Shown here: piece after piece, positions 8,601 through 16,872 of the stretch
Layout: each line of letters begins with the position of its first letter
Numbering within the stretch: the stretch's first letter is position 1
NCBI GenBank assembly: GCA_958407465.1
Contig: CATYIV010000001.1
Coordinates: forward strand, 62,001 to 126,000
DNA: 64,000 nucleotides
DNA from: an uncultured Collinsella sp.
GTDB lineage: Bacteria; Actinomycetota; Coriobacteriia; Coriobacteriales; Coriobacteriaceae
Direction of reading: 5' to 3'
Made by a program: the position numbers and the translations under genes
Notes under the pieces: model-generated
Told to the model about the DNA's origin: nothing
What the model saw: only the letters and a program-made list of their open reading frames with translations
Database searches by the model: none

Positions 8601-9719
8601 ATGAATCCAAATCCCTTTAAGCCCACGGCTGGCAAGCGGCCTCCGATACTCGTCGGTCGCGAGTCGGTCATCGAAGATTTCGAGGAAGGGCTCGATAATG
8701 GCGCCGGAGCGCCGGGTAGGCTCATGCTCATTACGGGAAACCGCGGCTGCGGCAAGACGGTTCTCCTGCGGGAGCTGCAACGTCTGGCCAGCGAGCGCGG
8801 ATGGGCGGTTGTCTCCGATTCCGCTTCGCTTGGCTTATGCGACCGCTTGGCCGACGCGCTTCGCTCGAATAAACCCGTTGTGACGTCAATGGAGTTCGGT
8901 CCGTCGTTTGGTCGGATGTCGGTCGAGGCGGCGCGGGCAAAGGGCGAGACGTTGCGAGGGCTGGTCAACGAGCGCCTTGAGAAGCTCGGTCCAGGCAAGG
9001 GCATCCTGTTTGCGATTGACGAGGCGCAATCGGCGTCTATCGAGGAACTGGCGGCTCTTGCCGTTCTCTATCAGCAGGTGCTCGGAGACCAGGATGCCAC
9101 GGGCTTGCCCGATAGCGACCAGCGCGGTCTTGCGCTGGTGTTCGCCGGCTTACCCAGTATGGTTGACGACCTGCTCGAAGAGCCGAGCGTGACGTTTTTG
9201 CGGCGTGCCCAGCAGCGTACGCTGGGGGCGATATCTTTGCCCAAGGTGCGCGATTCGTATATCCAGACGGTCAAAGACGCTGGTCTTTACGTTGACGCGG
9301 AGACGGCGGACCTTGCGGCACGCAAGAGCATGGGGCATCCCTATATGGTTCAGCTGGTGGAATATTACATGTGGCGGGCTGCTGTCCGGCGTGGCTCGCA
9401 GGTCATTGAAGTGTGCGATGTCGAGGCTGGGCACGCGGATGCCATCTCCGAGTTCTATGAAGCAGTGGACGCTCCCTTGTATTACGGGCTGCGCAGTCCA
9501 CAACGCCTCTTTATCGAGGCCATGGCTGCTGACGAGGGCAAGCCGACACGCATGGCGGATATCATTGAGCGCTGCGATCGCACCCAGAGCTGGGCGAGTA
9601 AATATCGCGTAAGCCTGATTCGCGAGCGCGTCATCGAGGCTGCCGGATACGGCCTCGTCCGGTTTACCGTGCCCATGCTGGGCGCGTACATTCGCGATCG
9701 AGTTTTATGGCATGAGTAG
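8601..9719 (+). CDS. AAA-family ATPase with C-terminal winged-helix-like region
   Basis: A 372-residue protein. Walker A is GNRGCGKT at about residues 47-54 and Walker B ILFAIDEAQ at about 133-141. The sensor region AGLPSMVDDLLEEP is followed by a helical lid and a C-terminal part (about 290-372) that looks like a winged helix. The architecture resembles Orc1/Cdc6-type and NACHT-like STAND ATPases that bind DNA or act as switches. A good GGAGG precedes the ATG. The gene is followed after 10 bp by the uvrA-like gene, so they are probably co-transcribed. Tandem GGTATAA repeats lie upstream. Role unknown. Confidence 0.82.
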   Translation: MNPNPFKPTAGKRPPILVGRESVIEDFEEGLDNGAGAPGRLMLITGNRGCGKTVLLRELQRLASERGWAVVSDSASLGLCDRLADALRSNKPVVTSMEFGPSFGRMSVEAARAKGETLRGLVNERLEKLGPGKGILFAIDEAQSASIEELAALAVLYQQVLGDQDATGLPDSDQRGLALVFAGLPSMVDDLLEEPSVTFLRRAQQRTLGAISLPKVRDSYIQTVKDAGLYVDAETADLAARKSMGHPYMVQLVEYYMWRAAVRRGSQVIEVCDVEAGHADAISEFYEAVDAPLYYGLRSPQRLFIEAMAADEGKPTRMADIIERCDRTQSWASKYRVSLIRERVIEAAGYGLVRFTVPMLGAYIRDRVLWHE

Positions 9720-9729
9720 GGTGATATAG

Positions 9730-12225
9730 GTGACGGAACAGAAGATGAGCCCGCAGGCTATCGAGGTGCGTGGCGCGCGTGTCCATAATCTTAAGGACAT
9801 CGATATTGATATCCCGCTGGGAAAGCTCGTGGGTATTGCCGGCGTGTCGGGTTCGGGCAAGAGTTCGCTGGCACTGGGGGTTCTTTATGCCGAGGGCTCG
9901 CGTCGCTACTTGGAAGCACTTAGCACCTATACTCGACGTCGCCTGACGCGGGCCGAACACGCCCAGGTGGACGAGGTACTGCACGTGCCGGCGGCGCTCG
10001 CGCTGCATCAGCGTCCGAGCGTGCCGGGTGTGCGCTCCACCTTTGGCACCATGACCGAGCTCAACAACAGCCTGCGTCTGCTCTTTAGCCGTTGCGCCCA
10101 TCACGTGTGCCCGCACTGCGGGGCGCGCGTGGAGCCGAGCCTTAACGTGGCTGCGGGCCTGTCGCTCACGTGTCCGACATGCGGCCGCGCGTTCTACGCG
10201 CCGAGTGCCGAGGACCTTGCCTTTAACAGCGGCGGCGCGTGTCCTACCTGCGGCGGCACCGGCGTTATGCGCGAGGTGGACGAAGCGAGCCTGGTGCCCG
10301 ACGAGTCAAAGACTATCAACGAGGGCGCAGTGCTTCCCTGGGGCACGCTCATGTGGGATCTGATGAAGCAGGTGGCTGGCGAGATGGGCGTGCGCACCGA
10401 CGTGCCGTTTAACCAGCTCACGCCTCAAGAGCGCGACATCGTGTTTCATGGTCCGGCGGTTAAAAAGCACATTCTCTACGTTCCCAAAAACGGCGAGGGC
10501 GCCACGCCGCTCGACTTTACCTATTACAACGCCGTCTATACCGTCGAGAATGCGCTCGCCAAGGTTAAGGACGATAAGGGGCTCAAACGCGTTGCGCGCT
10601 TTTTGCGCGAGGGGCCATGCCGCGACTGTGGTGGCACGCGTCTTTCCGAGGCTGCGCGCCAGCCCCAAGTGCGCGGTATCAATCTGGCGCAGGCCGCGGC
10701 CATGACGCTGGGCGAGGCGATTGAGTGGGTGCGCGGGGTGCCCGCATCCTTGCCGCCCGAGATGCGGCCCATGGCGACGGATATCTGCGATTCGTTTTTG
10801 GGTGCGGCCCGTCGCCTGGTCGATTTGGGCCTCGATTATCTTTCGCTCGATCGCGCCGGTGCCACGCTTTCCACGGGTGAGCGCCAGCGTGTGCAGCTCG
10901 CCCGCGTGGTACGCAATCGATCGACGGGCGTGCTTTATGTGCTGGACGAGCCCTCGATCGGCTTGCATCCTGCCAATGTCGACGGCTTGGTAGGCGTGAT
11001 GCGCGATCTGGTGGATGACGGCAACACCGTGGTCGTTGTCGACCACGATACGCGCGTACTGGCGGAAGCTGATTATCTGGTCGAGATGGGCCCCGTTGCC
11101 GGAGCGGGCGGCGGTAACGTGATCGCTGCCGGTACGGTAGACGAGGTCGAGCAATCGCAGAGCAGTCGCATCGCGCCGTTTTTGCGCGCAGACCCCAAGC
11201 GCTTGCGCCCGCAGGTGACTGACGAGGAGATGTTCGACCAGGGCCACATCCGCATGGCAACCGATGCCATCCATACCGTCAAGCCGCTCGAAGTCGATAT
11301 CCCGCGCGGCCGCTTGGTCGCGGTGACGGGCGTTTCGGGTTCGGGCAAGACGACGTTGGTGCTCGAGACGCTCATTCCGGCACTCAAGGCTCAGGCAACT
11401 GGCGAGCGTCTGCCAAGACACGTGCGTTGGGTCGATGCCGAAGGCATTGCCCGTGCCAACCTGATTGACGCCACGCCCATCGGTGCCAACGTGCGCTCGA
11501 CGGTGGCAACCTATGCCGACATCCATGATGAGCTGCGTCGTGCCTTTGCCCGTACGCCCGAGGCCAAGGCAGCCGGCTACAAGGCGGGCGCATTTAGCTA
11601 CAACACTGGCGCTTTGCGCTGCCCTACGTGCGACGGCACGGGCTCGATATCGCTCGACGTGCAGTTTTTGCCCGACGTCGAGATCGTCTGCCCGGCATGC
11701 CGTGGTTCGCGCTACGCCGAGGCCGCCTCGCATATCCATCGCGAGGGCAAGGACGGGAGCCTGCTTACGTTACCGCAGCTCATGGATATGAGTGTGGATG
11801 AGGCCATCGACGCCACACTGGGACTCAAGAAGGTTCAGACGCGCTTGCAGACCTTGCACGACCTGGGTCTGGGTTATCTCACACTTGGCGAGCCCACACC
11901 GGCGCTCTCGGGCGGCGAGGCTCAGCGTCTTAAGCTTGCGAGCGAGATGGGCCGCGTGCAGGATGATGCCGTATTCGTGTTCGACGAGCCCACGATTGGC
12001 CTGCATCCGCTCGATGTTCAGGTGCTGCTGAACGTGTTTGACGGTCTCGTTGCCAAGGGCGCCACGGTTATCGTGATCGAACACGATCTCGACCTTATCC
12101 GCAATGCCGATTACGTGATCGACATGGGCCCGGGCGGTGGCGATGCGGGCGGGCAAATCGTCTGCGCCGGAACGTCGGCGGATATCGCAGCTTGCTCCAA
12201 GAGCATTACCGGTCGCTACCTATAG
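9730..12225 (+). CDS. UvrA paralogue (short UvrA2-like ABC ATPase)
   Basis: An 831-residue protein with two ABC modules. Walker A GVSGSGKSS occurs near residue 40 and GVSGSGKTT near 540; ABC signatures are LSTGERQRVQLA and LSGGEAQRLKLA. Zinc-knuckle CPHC/CPTC/CPTCGGTG pairs are in the first half and CPTCDGTG/CPACRG in the second. Canonical UvrA is about 940 residues; the shorter length suggests loss or shrinkage of the UvrB-binding or lesion-insertion domain, as in UvrA2/DrrC-type proteins linked to drug resistance. GTG start with a weak ribosome binding site; an ATG at 9745 is possible. Confidence 0.88.
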   Translation: MTEQKMSPQAIEVRGARVHNLKDIDIDIPLGKLVGIAGVSGSGKSSLALGVLYAEGSRRYLEALSTYTRRRLTRAEHAQVDEVLHVPAALALHQRPSVPGVRSTFGTMTELNNSLRLLFSRCAHHVCPHCGARVEPSLNVAAGLSLTCPTCGRAFYAPSAEDLAFNSGGACPTCGGTGVMREVDEASLVPDESKTINEGAVLPWGTLMWDLMKQVAGEMGVRTDVPFNQLTPQERDIVFHGPAVKKHILYVPKNGEGATPLDFTYYNAVYTVENALAKVKDDKGLKRVARFLREGPCRDCGGTRLSEAARQPQVRGINLAQAAAMTLGEAIEWVRGVPASLPPEMRPMATDICDSFLGAARRLVDLGLDYLSLDRAGATLSTGERQRVQLARVVRNRSTGVLYVLDEPSIGLHPANVDGLVGVMRDLVDDGNTVVVVDHDTRVLAEADYLVEMGPVAGAGGGNVIAAGTVDEVEQSQSSRIAPFLRADPKRLRPQVTDEEMFDQGHIRMATDAIHTVKPLEVDIPRGRLVAVTGVSGSGKTTLVLETLIPALKAQATGERLPRHVRWVDAEGIARANLIDATPIGANVRSTVATYADIHDELRRAFARTPEAKAAGYKAGAFSYNTGALRCPTCDGTGSISLDVQFLPDVEIVCPACRGSRYAEAASHIHREGKDGSLLTLPQLMDMSVDEAIDATLGLKKVQTRLQTLHDLGLGYLTLGEPTPALSGGEAQRLKLASEMGRVQDDAVFVFDEPTIGLHPLDVQVLLNVFDGLVAKGATVIVIEHDLDLIRNADYVIDMGPGGGDAGGQIVCAGTSADIAACSKSITGRYL

Positions 12226-12228
12226 GCA

Positions 12229-12259
12229 ATGTGACAAAGGGACTGTCCCTTTGTCACAT
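12229..12259. terminator. Palindromic hairpin between convergent uvrA-like gene and trmL
   Basis: Perfect 15-bp arms (12229-12243, 12245-12259) enclose a single base. The right arm contains the trmL stop codon. The AAAGGGAC core matches the dispersed GGGAC-containing palindromes of this window, so it may be a repeat copy used as a bidirectional terminator. Confidence 0.7.
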
Positions 12260-12853
12260 GTTGGCGAAGCCTGTTTGGCGTAGGGCCTCGTAGAGGACGA
12301 TGGCGGCGCTGTTGGAGAGGTTGAGTGCACTGATGCGGTAGTCGTCCGGATTGACGAAGTTGCCGCAGATATCCTGCTGAAGGATGGCCTCGTGGCTGTC
12401 CTCGGTATGTCCCAGCGATTCCTCGTGGGCTTCCCAGGCCTCGGCGTTGTCGAGTGAGTCACAATCGCGCAGCATCGGGATGCGCTCGCAGCGCTCGGGC
12501 GCCGCGGCAAGCAGTGGCTCGGGAATGCCCGAGCTCTCGCTGCCAAAGACCAAGTAGTCGCCATCGCGGTAGGTACTCTGCGCATAGGTGCGGCGTGCCT
12601 TTTTGGTCAGCAGATGCAGACGTTCGTCGGCAGGGGAGAGGCCGTTGCGCGCAAGGAAATCCTCCCAGCCGGCATAGGTCGTCACGTCCAAGTTTTGCCA
12701 GTAGCCCAGTCCGGCGCGACGCACCGTCTTGTCATCGAGCGAAAACCCCAGCGGCTCTACCAGATGCAGGCGGGCGCCGGCAACCACGCAGGTGCGGCCG
12801 ATATTGCCCGTATTGGCCGGAATCTCGGGCGCATACAGCACGATGTTGAACAT
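12254..12853 (-). CDS. trmL: tRNA (cytidine/uridine-34-2'-O)-methyltransferase TrmL-like
   Basis: A 199-residue SPOUT methyltransferase starting MFNIVLYAPEIPANTGNIGR, the classic TrmL N-terminus. VFGSESSGIPEPLL is motif 2 and ISALNLSNSAAIVLYEALRQ is motif 3, which forms the trefoil-knot SAM site. TrmL methylates the wobble ribose of tRNA-Leu isoacceptors. Typical TrmL is about 155-160 residues; the extra length lies mainly between motifs 2 and 3 (around residues 130-165). AAGGAG precedes the ATG. Confidence 0.9.
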   Translation of the reverse strand: MFNIVLYAPEIPANTGNIGRTCVVAGARLHLVEPLGFSLDDKTVRRAGLGYWQNLDVTTYAGWEDFLARNGLSPADERLHLLTKKARRTYAQSTYRDGDYLVFGSESSGIPEPLLAAAPERCERIPMLRDCDSLDNAEAWEAHEESLGHTEDSHEAILQQDICGNFVNPDDYRISALNLSNSAAIVLYEALRQTGFANM

Positions 12854-12877
12854 GAATCTCCTTGGCTCAGAACGAAA

Positions 12878-12908
12878 AACCACCACGAAGGGTACCTTCG
12901 TGGTGGTT
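12878..12908 (-). terminator. Intrinsic terminator after the CobW-like gene
   Basis: 14-bp arms AACCACCACGAAGG / CCTTCGTGGTGGTT with a GTA loop. On the minus strand the stem is followed by TTTTT. The CCACCAC core recurs in the 55176-55228 palindrome. Confidence 0.8.
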
Positions 12909-12948
12909 TGGCGGTTATGTAGGCGGAAAAATGCCCGCTTGGATAAAC

Positions 12949-14079
12949 CTAGGCACGGTGCCAGTCGGTCAGGCAGGCATCGAGGGAGGCGATGAGCGCA
13001 TCCTTGTCCATGTGACGGCCGATGATGCACAGGCTCGTCATACGGTCGCCCGTCTCGTCGTCCCAAATCTGCATGATCTCGGGATTCTCGTCGATGATCT
13101 TCTGCTTCTCGCCCTCGGGCGCGGAGTCAACGAACAGACCGTTCTCCATTAGGCGCATCTGGTGGCCGGCCTGCTCAAACATGTAGCACATGTCCGGATT
13201 GCCGGTCTGCCACAGCGGGCCCTTGACGCGAATGACCTCGTCGGGCCACTCCTGCTCAACAAAATTGGTGAACTTCTGCAGGTCAAATGGCTTGCGGCGC
13301 GAGTACACAAAGGTCTCGATGTCGTACTCGAGCACTTCGGGGTCGTCGTGCTCCTCGGGATGCTCCATGGCCTCGATCCAGGCGGCGGAGTTGTAGGCGC
13401 GCATAAAGTCGAAGCGGTCGGTATCGAGCAGCTCCTCCATGGGGACCTCGCCGTTTTGAGCCTCGACAATCACAGCGTCCTTCTGCAGGCTGCGCACGAT
13501 GGCCTTGAGCTCGGCGATCTGCTCAGGGCTCACGGTATCGGTCTTGTTGAGAATCAGCGTGGAACAGAACTCGATCTGCTGGATGAGCAGGCTTTCGATG
13601 TCGTCCTCGTCGATATCCTCGGCCAGCAGGTCGCGACCGCCGTTGAACTCGTCGTACATGCGGGCGCAGTCGACCACAGCCACGATGTTGTCGAGCGCAA
13701 GCTTGGGCTGACCGCCCACCTTGGCCTCGTCGCAGAAGCTCGAGATGGTGTAGGCGATGGGGATGGGCTCGCAAATGCCCGAGGCCTCGATGATGATGTA
13801 GTCGAAGTCGCCCGAATCGGCGATGCCCTGCAGCTGGTTGGCCAGGTCGTCCGAAAGCGTGCAGCAGATGCAGCCGTTGGTGAGCGGGATGAGGTCGTCG
13901 GTCTCGGAAAGACCGCCGTCGGCGATAAGGCTGGCGTCGACGTTGATCTCGCCGATGTCGTTGACGATCACGGCGGCGCGGATGCCGCCGTCGTTAGCGA
14001 GGATGTGGTTGAGCAGCGTGGTCTTGCCGGCACCGAGGTATCCGGTAAGCATGATGATCTTCACGGGTTTGTTGGGCAT
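12949..14079 (-). CDS. CobW/COG0523-family GTP-dependent metallochaperone
   Basis: A 376-residue G3E GTPase. Walker A GYLGAGKTT is near residue 13 and the metal-binding GCICC motif near residue 65. NKTD follows for guanine recognition, then a C-terminal CobW_C domain with the conserved KGPLWQTG region. Members deliver zinc or other metals to client enzymes under limitation. The ATG at 14079 is chosen because AAAGGAGG lies just upstream; an ATG at 14100 would overlap that site. Acidic DDPE- and DEDD-type stretches are present. Metal and client unknown; no Zur site recognised. Confidence 0.9.
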   Translation of the reverse strand: MPNKPVKIIMLTGYLGAGKTTLLNHILANDGGIRAAVIVNDIGEINVDASLIADGGLSETDDLIPLTNGCICCTLSDDLANQLQGIADSGDFDYIIIEASGICEPIPIAYTISSFCDEAKVGGQPKLALDNIVAVVDCARMYDEFNGGRDLLAEDIDEDDIESLLIQQIEFCSTLILNKTDTVSPEQIAELKAIVRSLQKDAVIVEAQNGEVPMEELLDTDRFDFMRAYNSAAWIEAMEHPEEHDDPEVLEYDIETFVYSRRKPFDLQKFTNFVEQEWPDEVIRVKGPLWQTGNPDMCYMFEQAGHQMRLMENGLFVDSAPEGEKQKIIDENPEIMQIWDDETGDRMTSLCIIGRHMDKDALIASLDACLTDWHRA

Positions 14080-14165
14080 GTGCCCTCCTTTGTTAGACAT
14101 GGCTTACAGTTAAATCTTATGCCAAACGTTCGCTCTTATACCCACGCGCCGGCAAATAACACAGG

Positions 14166-14507
14166 CTACTCCCAGGCTCCCCATACATCAGGGCAATAGC
14201 CGACGGTGGCCTTTTTGCCGTTGCGCACGATGGGCTCGGCCAAGACCTGCTGATTCTCGAGCAGTTTATCGAAGCGCTGACTGGGGGTGAGGTGCTGGAT
14301 GAGCGCGAGCGTCTCCTCGTCCTTGGCCTTGGGGTTGAGCAGCTTGTCGATGCCGCCGACCGCTTGCATTACGCTCGTAAGCTCGCCCTTGCTCATCTCC
14401 TTTTCCTTAAGGTCGATAAACTGCACCTTAATGCGGCGCTCTTTGAAGAAGCGCTGCGCTTTCTTGGTATCGAACGACTTCTTAGTCCCGAAGATTTGAA
14501 TATTCAT
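14166..14507 (-). CDS. ArsC/Spx/YffB-family thioredoxin-fold protein
   Basis: A 113-residue protein beginning MNIQIFGTKKSFDTKKAQRF and ending in the ArsC-like RNGKKATVGY region. The usual catalytic Cys in the CxxC/CxxS position near the N-terminus is replaced (GTKKSFDTKK), so it is unlikely to be a classical arsenate reductase. Spx-like regulation or a YffB-like role is possible. It sits 12 bp downstream of the flavodoxin-type reductase and is probably co-transcribed with it. Confidence 0.82.
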   Translation of the reverse strand: MNIQIFGTKKSFDTKKAQRFFKERRIKVQFIDLKEKEMSKGELTSVMQAVGGIDKLLNPKAKDEETLALIQHLTPSQRFDKLLENQQVLAEPIVRNGKKATVGYCPDVWGAWE

Positions 14508-14519
14508 GGCCCCGCCGCT

Positions 14520-15143
14520 CTATCGAATGAAGTTGGTCGTTGCGCGATCTGCCTCGGGCGCGTTGATACCGGCGGCATGGCCTGCCTCGATGCAGCGCAG
14601 GAGCCAGGCCATGTTCTTACCGATGTTTCGCATGGTGGCAAGGCCCTCGGCATCCCCATCGGCGTCGCCGGGCACGCGGCCAAACACGTTGTTCCAGTAG
14701 GTGGAAGCAACTACGGGCATCTGCTTAATGGTGAAGTACTTGTTGAGCACATCGAAGGTGGTCGACGTGCCGCCGCGACGGGCGACGGCGACCGCGGCGC
14801 CGGGTTTGTGCTCAAAGGCATGCCCGCCGGCATAGAATGCGCGGTCGAGAGCCGAGAGGATGCGTCCGCTGGGATGCGCATAGTAGACGGGCGAGCCAAA
14901 GACAAAGCCGTCTGCCTGCTCGGCGGCAGCGATGAGCTCGTTCACCACGTCATCGTCAAAGGTGCAGCGACCGCCAAGCTTGCCGCACTGACCGCAGCCG
15001 ATGCAGTCGCGAATGGGCTTGGCGCCCAGCTGAAACACCTCGGTATCAATACCTTCGGCATTGAGCTGCTCGGCGACCTCGGCGAGTGTGCGGGCGGTGT
15101 TGCCGTTTGCCTTGGGGCTGCCATTGACCAAAAGAACCTTCAT
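14520..15143 (-). CDS. Flavodoxin-fold NAD(P)H-dependent FMN reductase
   Basis: A 207-residue protein. The phosphate-binding loop is NGSPKANGNT and the FMN-proximal stretch GSPVYYAHPSG. A CIGCGQCGK cysteine cluster at about residues 48-56 is typical of iron-sulfur-flavoprotein-like or NADPH-dependent FMN reductases (family Flavodoxin_2/FMN_red). ATG at 15143 is preferred over the adjacent GTG. It probably forms a two-gene unit with the ArsC/Spx-like gene. Acceptor unknown. Confidence 0.87.
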   Translation of the reverse strand: MKVLLVNGSPKANGNTARTLAEVAEQLNAEGIDTEVFQLGAKPIRDCIGCGQCGKLGGRCTFDDDVVNELIAAAEQADGFVFGSPVYYAHPSGRILSALDRAFYAGGHAFEHKPGAAVAVARRGGTSTTFDVLNKYFTIKQMPVVASTYWNNVFGRVPGDADGDAEGLATMRNIGKNMAWLLRCIEAGHAAGINAPEADRATTNFIR

Positions 15144-15215
15144 CACAAACTCCCTCTGCTTTTGGTGACTTCTGCAGAGGATTATCGCACGATGGGGGGC
15201 GGCGCGGGCGCGGCG

Positions 15216-16745
15216 CTAATCCAGTTTGGTACCTGGCACCTGCACGGCTTTCCCAAGCAACGCTTTGAGCTCGTTCAAAATGGAAACGGGCTGTCGGTCA
15301 ACGCTGTCCAGATGGAGCGTCGCCACACGAATGGGTGGCTGATATTCAAGCGAGCCGATGAGCACGGGAGACCCCAGGAATCGTTCGATTTCGTTTGCGA
15401 GCTCGTCGATTGCCTCGGGGCCGAGCTCATCGAAAAGCGCCACGAACATCGGCCCCGTCGAGCGGAACAGGCGGCCCTTGCCGCGCGAACAATCCATGAG
15501 ACAGGCGGCGCTTTCGGCGAGCACACGGTCGCCCGCATCGAATCCAAAGCGGGCATTGACCTCGGCGATATCGTCAACCTTAATGGCAATAAAGCCTGCC
15601 TCGCGCGCCACGCGACGCATTTCGCCAATGGCGTTGACCAGGGCGTGAATATCGCCCAGGCCGGTTACGGAATCGGTCGTATCTGCCAAGCTTCGGTTGA
15701 TGATAATGCCCACGTACATGTTAGGCTCGGTATCGGTGCCGTCCAAGCGGTAGCCCGTGCAGTCGCAAAGCGCGTATGCCCCGGTGGCATCCATTACGCG
15801 ATACTGCATGTAGTGGAAGTGCCATGTGCCGTGTATCACCATGTCGAGCTCGGCGCGTACGTTGTCGCGGTCCTCGGGATGAACGCGGGCAAGCCACATA
15901 TCGACCGAGTTAAAAGGGTGCTGGGAAGGCAGGTCAAAATCGCGCACGGCGTTGACCGACCATTGCGATTCGCCCGTATCGAGATTGAGGATAAACGGAT
16001 AGCGCGTCTCGGAGCTCATGGAGATCGCTTGGAACACCCGGTCGTTGCAGGGAAGCTGGTCGACGATTGGGCGTTGCGGCGCGCCATTGTCTTTCGGTTG
16101 CCGCACACGATGCATAAGCTTATAGCGATACATCTTGCGATCGGCATCCATCGTCATCTGGCGACGCGTGTCACCGGCAAGTGGATCGACGCGCGAGCAG
16201 CCAAAGCTAAAGCTGGCGATCATGGACGCCTTGCCACCTGAGCTCGCCTCGATCAGCCCGGCACGTACCTGCTCCAAGCGCTGCTCGAGTTCAGTCTCGT
16301 TTGCGGAGAGCGAGATGAGCACAAACTCGTCTCCACCGATACGGAACAGCATCTCATCGTGCTCCATGGTTTCGGAGAGCGTGCGGCAGATGCTCAGAAT
16401 ATAGCGATTGCCTTCGGCATGGCCAAACCTATCGTTGCAATGCTTGAGATGGTCGATGTCAATATAGGCGCAGGTGAAAGGGTTGCCTTTGCGCCAGAGC
16501 TGCTCGACGTGACGGTCGAGTCCGCCGCGGTTGCCCAAGTTGGTGAGCGGGTCGATATAGGCGTTGCTCTCAAGCAGCCGGCGCTCTTGTTGCAGGATGG
16601 CATGCGTCTTTTGCAGTTGCTCGCCAACGGCGCGTAGCTCAGCAGGCAGCGCGGCAACATCGAGTTCGGCGGTCGAGATGCCATTCGCAAGTCGCTGGAG
16701 ATAGGCAATAATCGATTGCTCGCCCAGGCGATATGGCTCGTTCAT
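15216..16745 (-). CDS. Diguanylate cyclase: GGDEF-PAS-degenerate GGDEF
   Basis: A 509-residue soluble protein. A short helical N-terminus (1-60) is followed by an intact GGDEF domain (RIGGDEFVLIS), a PAS-like fold (LNLDTGESQWS to NRSLADTT), and a second GGDEF-like domain whose signature is replaced by RSTGPMFVALF. The first domain should make c-di-GMP from two GTP; no RxxD inhibitory site is visible. AAGGAGG lies nine bases before the ATG. It shares its whole layout with the N-terminal half of the larger protein just upstream, so the two are paralogues. Confidence 0.9.
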   Translation of the reverse strand: MNEPYRLGEQSIIAYLQRLANGISTAELDVAALPAELRAVGEQLQKTHAILQQERRLLESNAYIDPLTNLGNRGGLDRHVEQLWRKGNPFTCAYIDIDHLKHCNDRFGHAEGNRYILSICRTLSETMEHDEMLFRIGGDEFVLISLSANETELEQRLEQVRAGLIEASSGGKASMIASFSFGCSRVDPLAGDTRRQMTMDADRKMYRYKLMHRVRQPKDNGAPQRPIVDQLPCNDRVFQAISMSSETRYPFILNLDTGESQWSVNAVRDFDLPSQHPFNSVDMWLARVHPEDRDNVRAELDMVIHGTWHFHYMQYRVMDATGAYALCDCTGYRLDGTDTEPNMYVGIIINRSLADTTDSVTGLGDIHALVNAIGEMRRVAREAGFIAIKVDDIAEVNARFGFDAGDRVLAESAACLMDCSRGKGRLFRSTGPMFVALFDELGPEAIDELANEIERFLGSPVLIGSLEYQPPIRVATLHLDSVDRQPVSILNELKALLGKAVQVPGTKLD

Positions 16746-16783
16746 GATGAATAACCTCCTTGGGCGGAACAATGGTTTGTATC

Positions 16784-16814
16784 ATATCCCCAATTCGGTT
16801 TGAATTGGGGATAT
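16784..16814 (-). terminator. 13-bp hairpin between the two c-di-GMP genes
   Basis: Perfect arms ATATCCCCAATTC / GAATTGGGGATAT with a GGTTT loop, 38 bases before the downstream ATG. No T-run follows, so it may be an attenuator or processing site rather than a full terminator. Confidence 0.5.
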
Positions 16815-16872
16815 AAGTTAGCTAATGGAGACAAATGCCCCCTTCGGCGGTGGCGTTTTGCGCGCGAGCGTA

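Noticed and set aside
10306..11739. 477-codon minus-strand frame
   Set aside because: Antisense shadow of the uvrA-like gene, rich in His/Arg/Ala with no motifs.
14292..16241. Very long plus-strand open frame (649 codons)
   Set aside because: It lies antisense to the ArsC-like, flavodoxin and GGDEF genes, and its composition is that of a GC-rich complementary frame.
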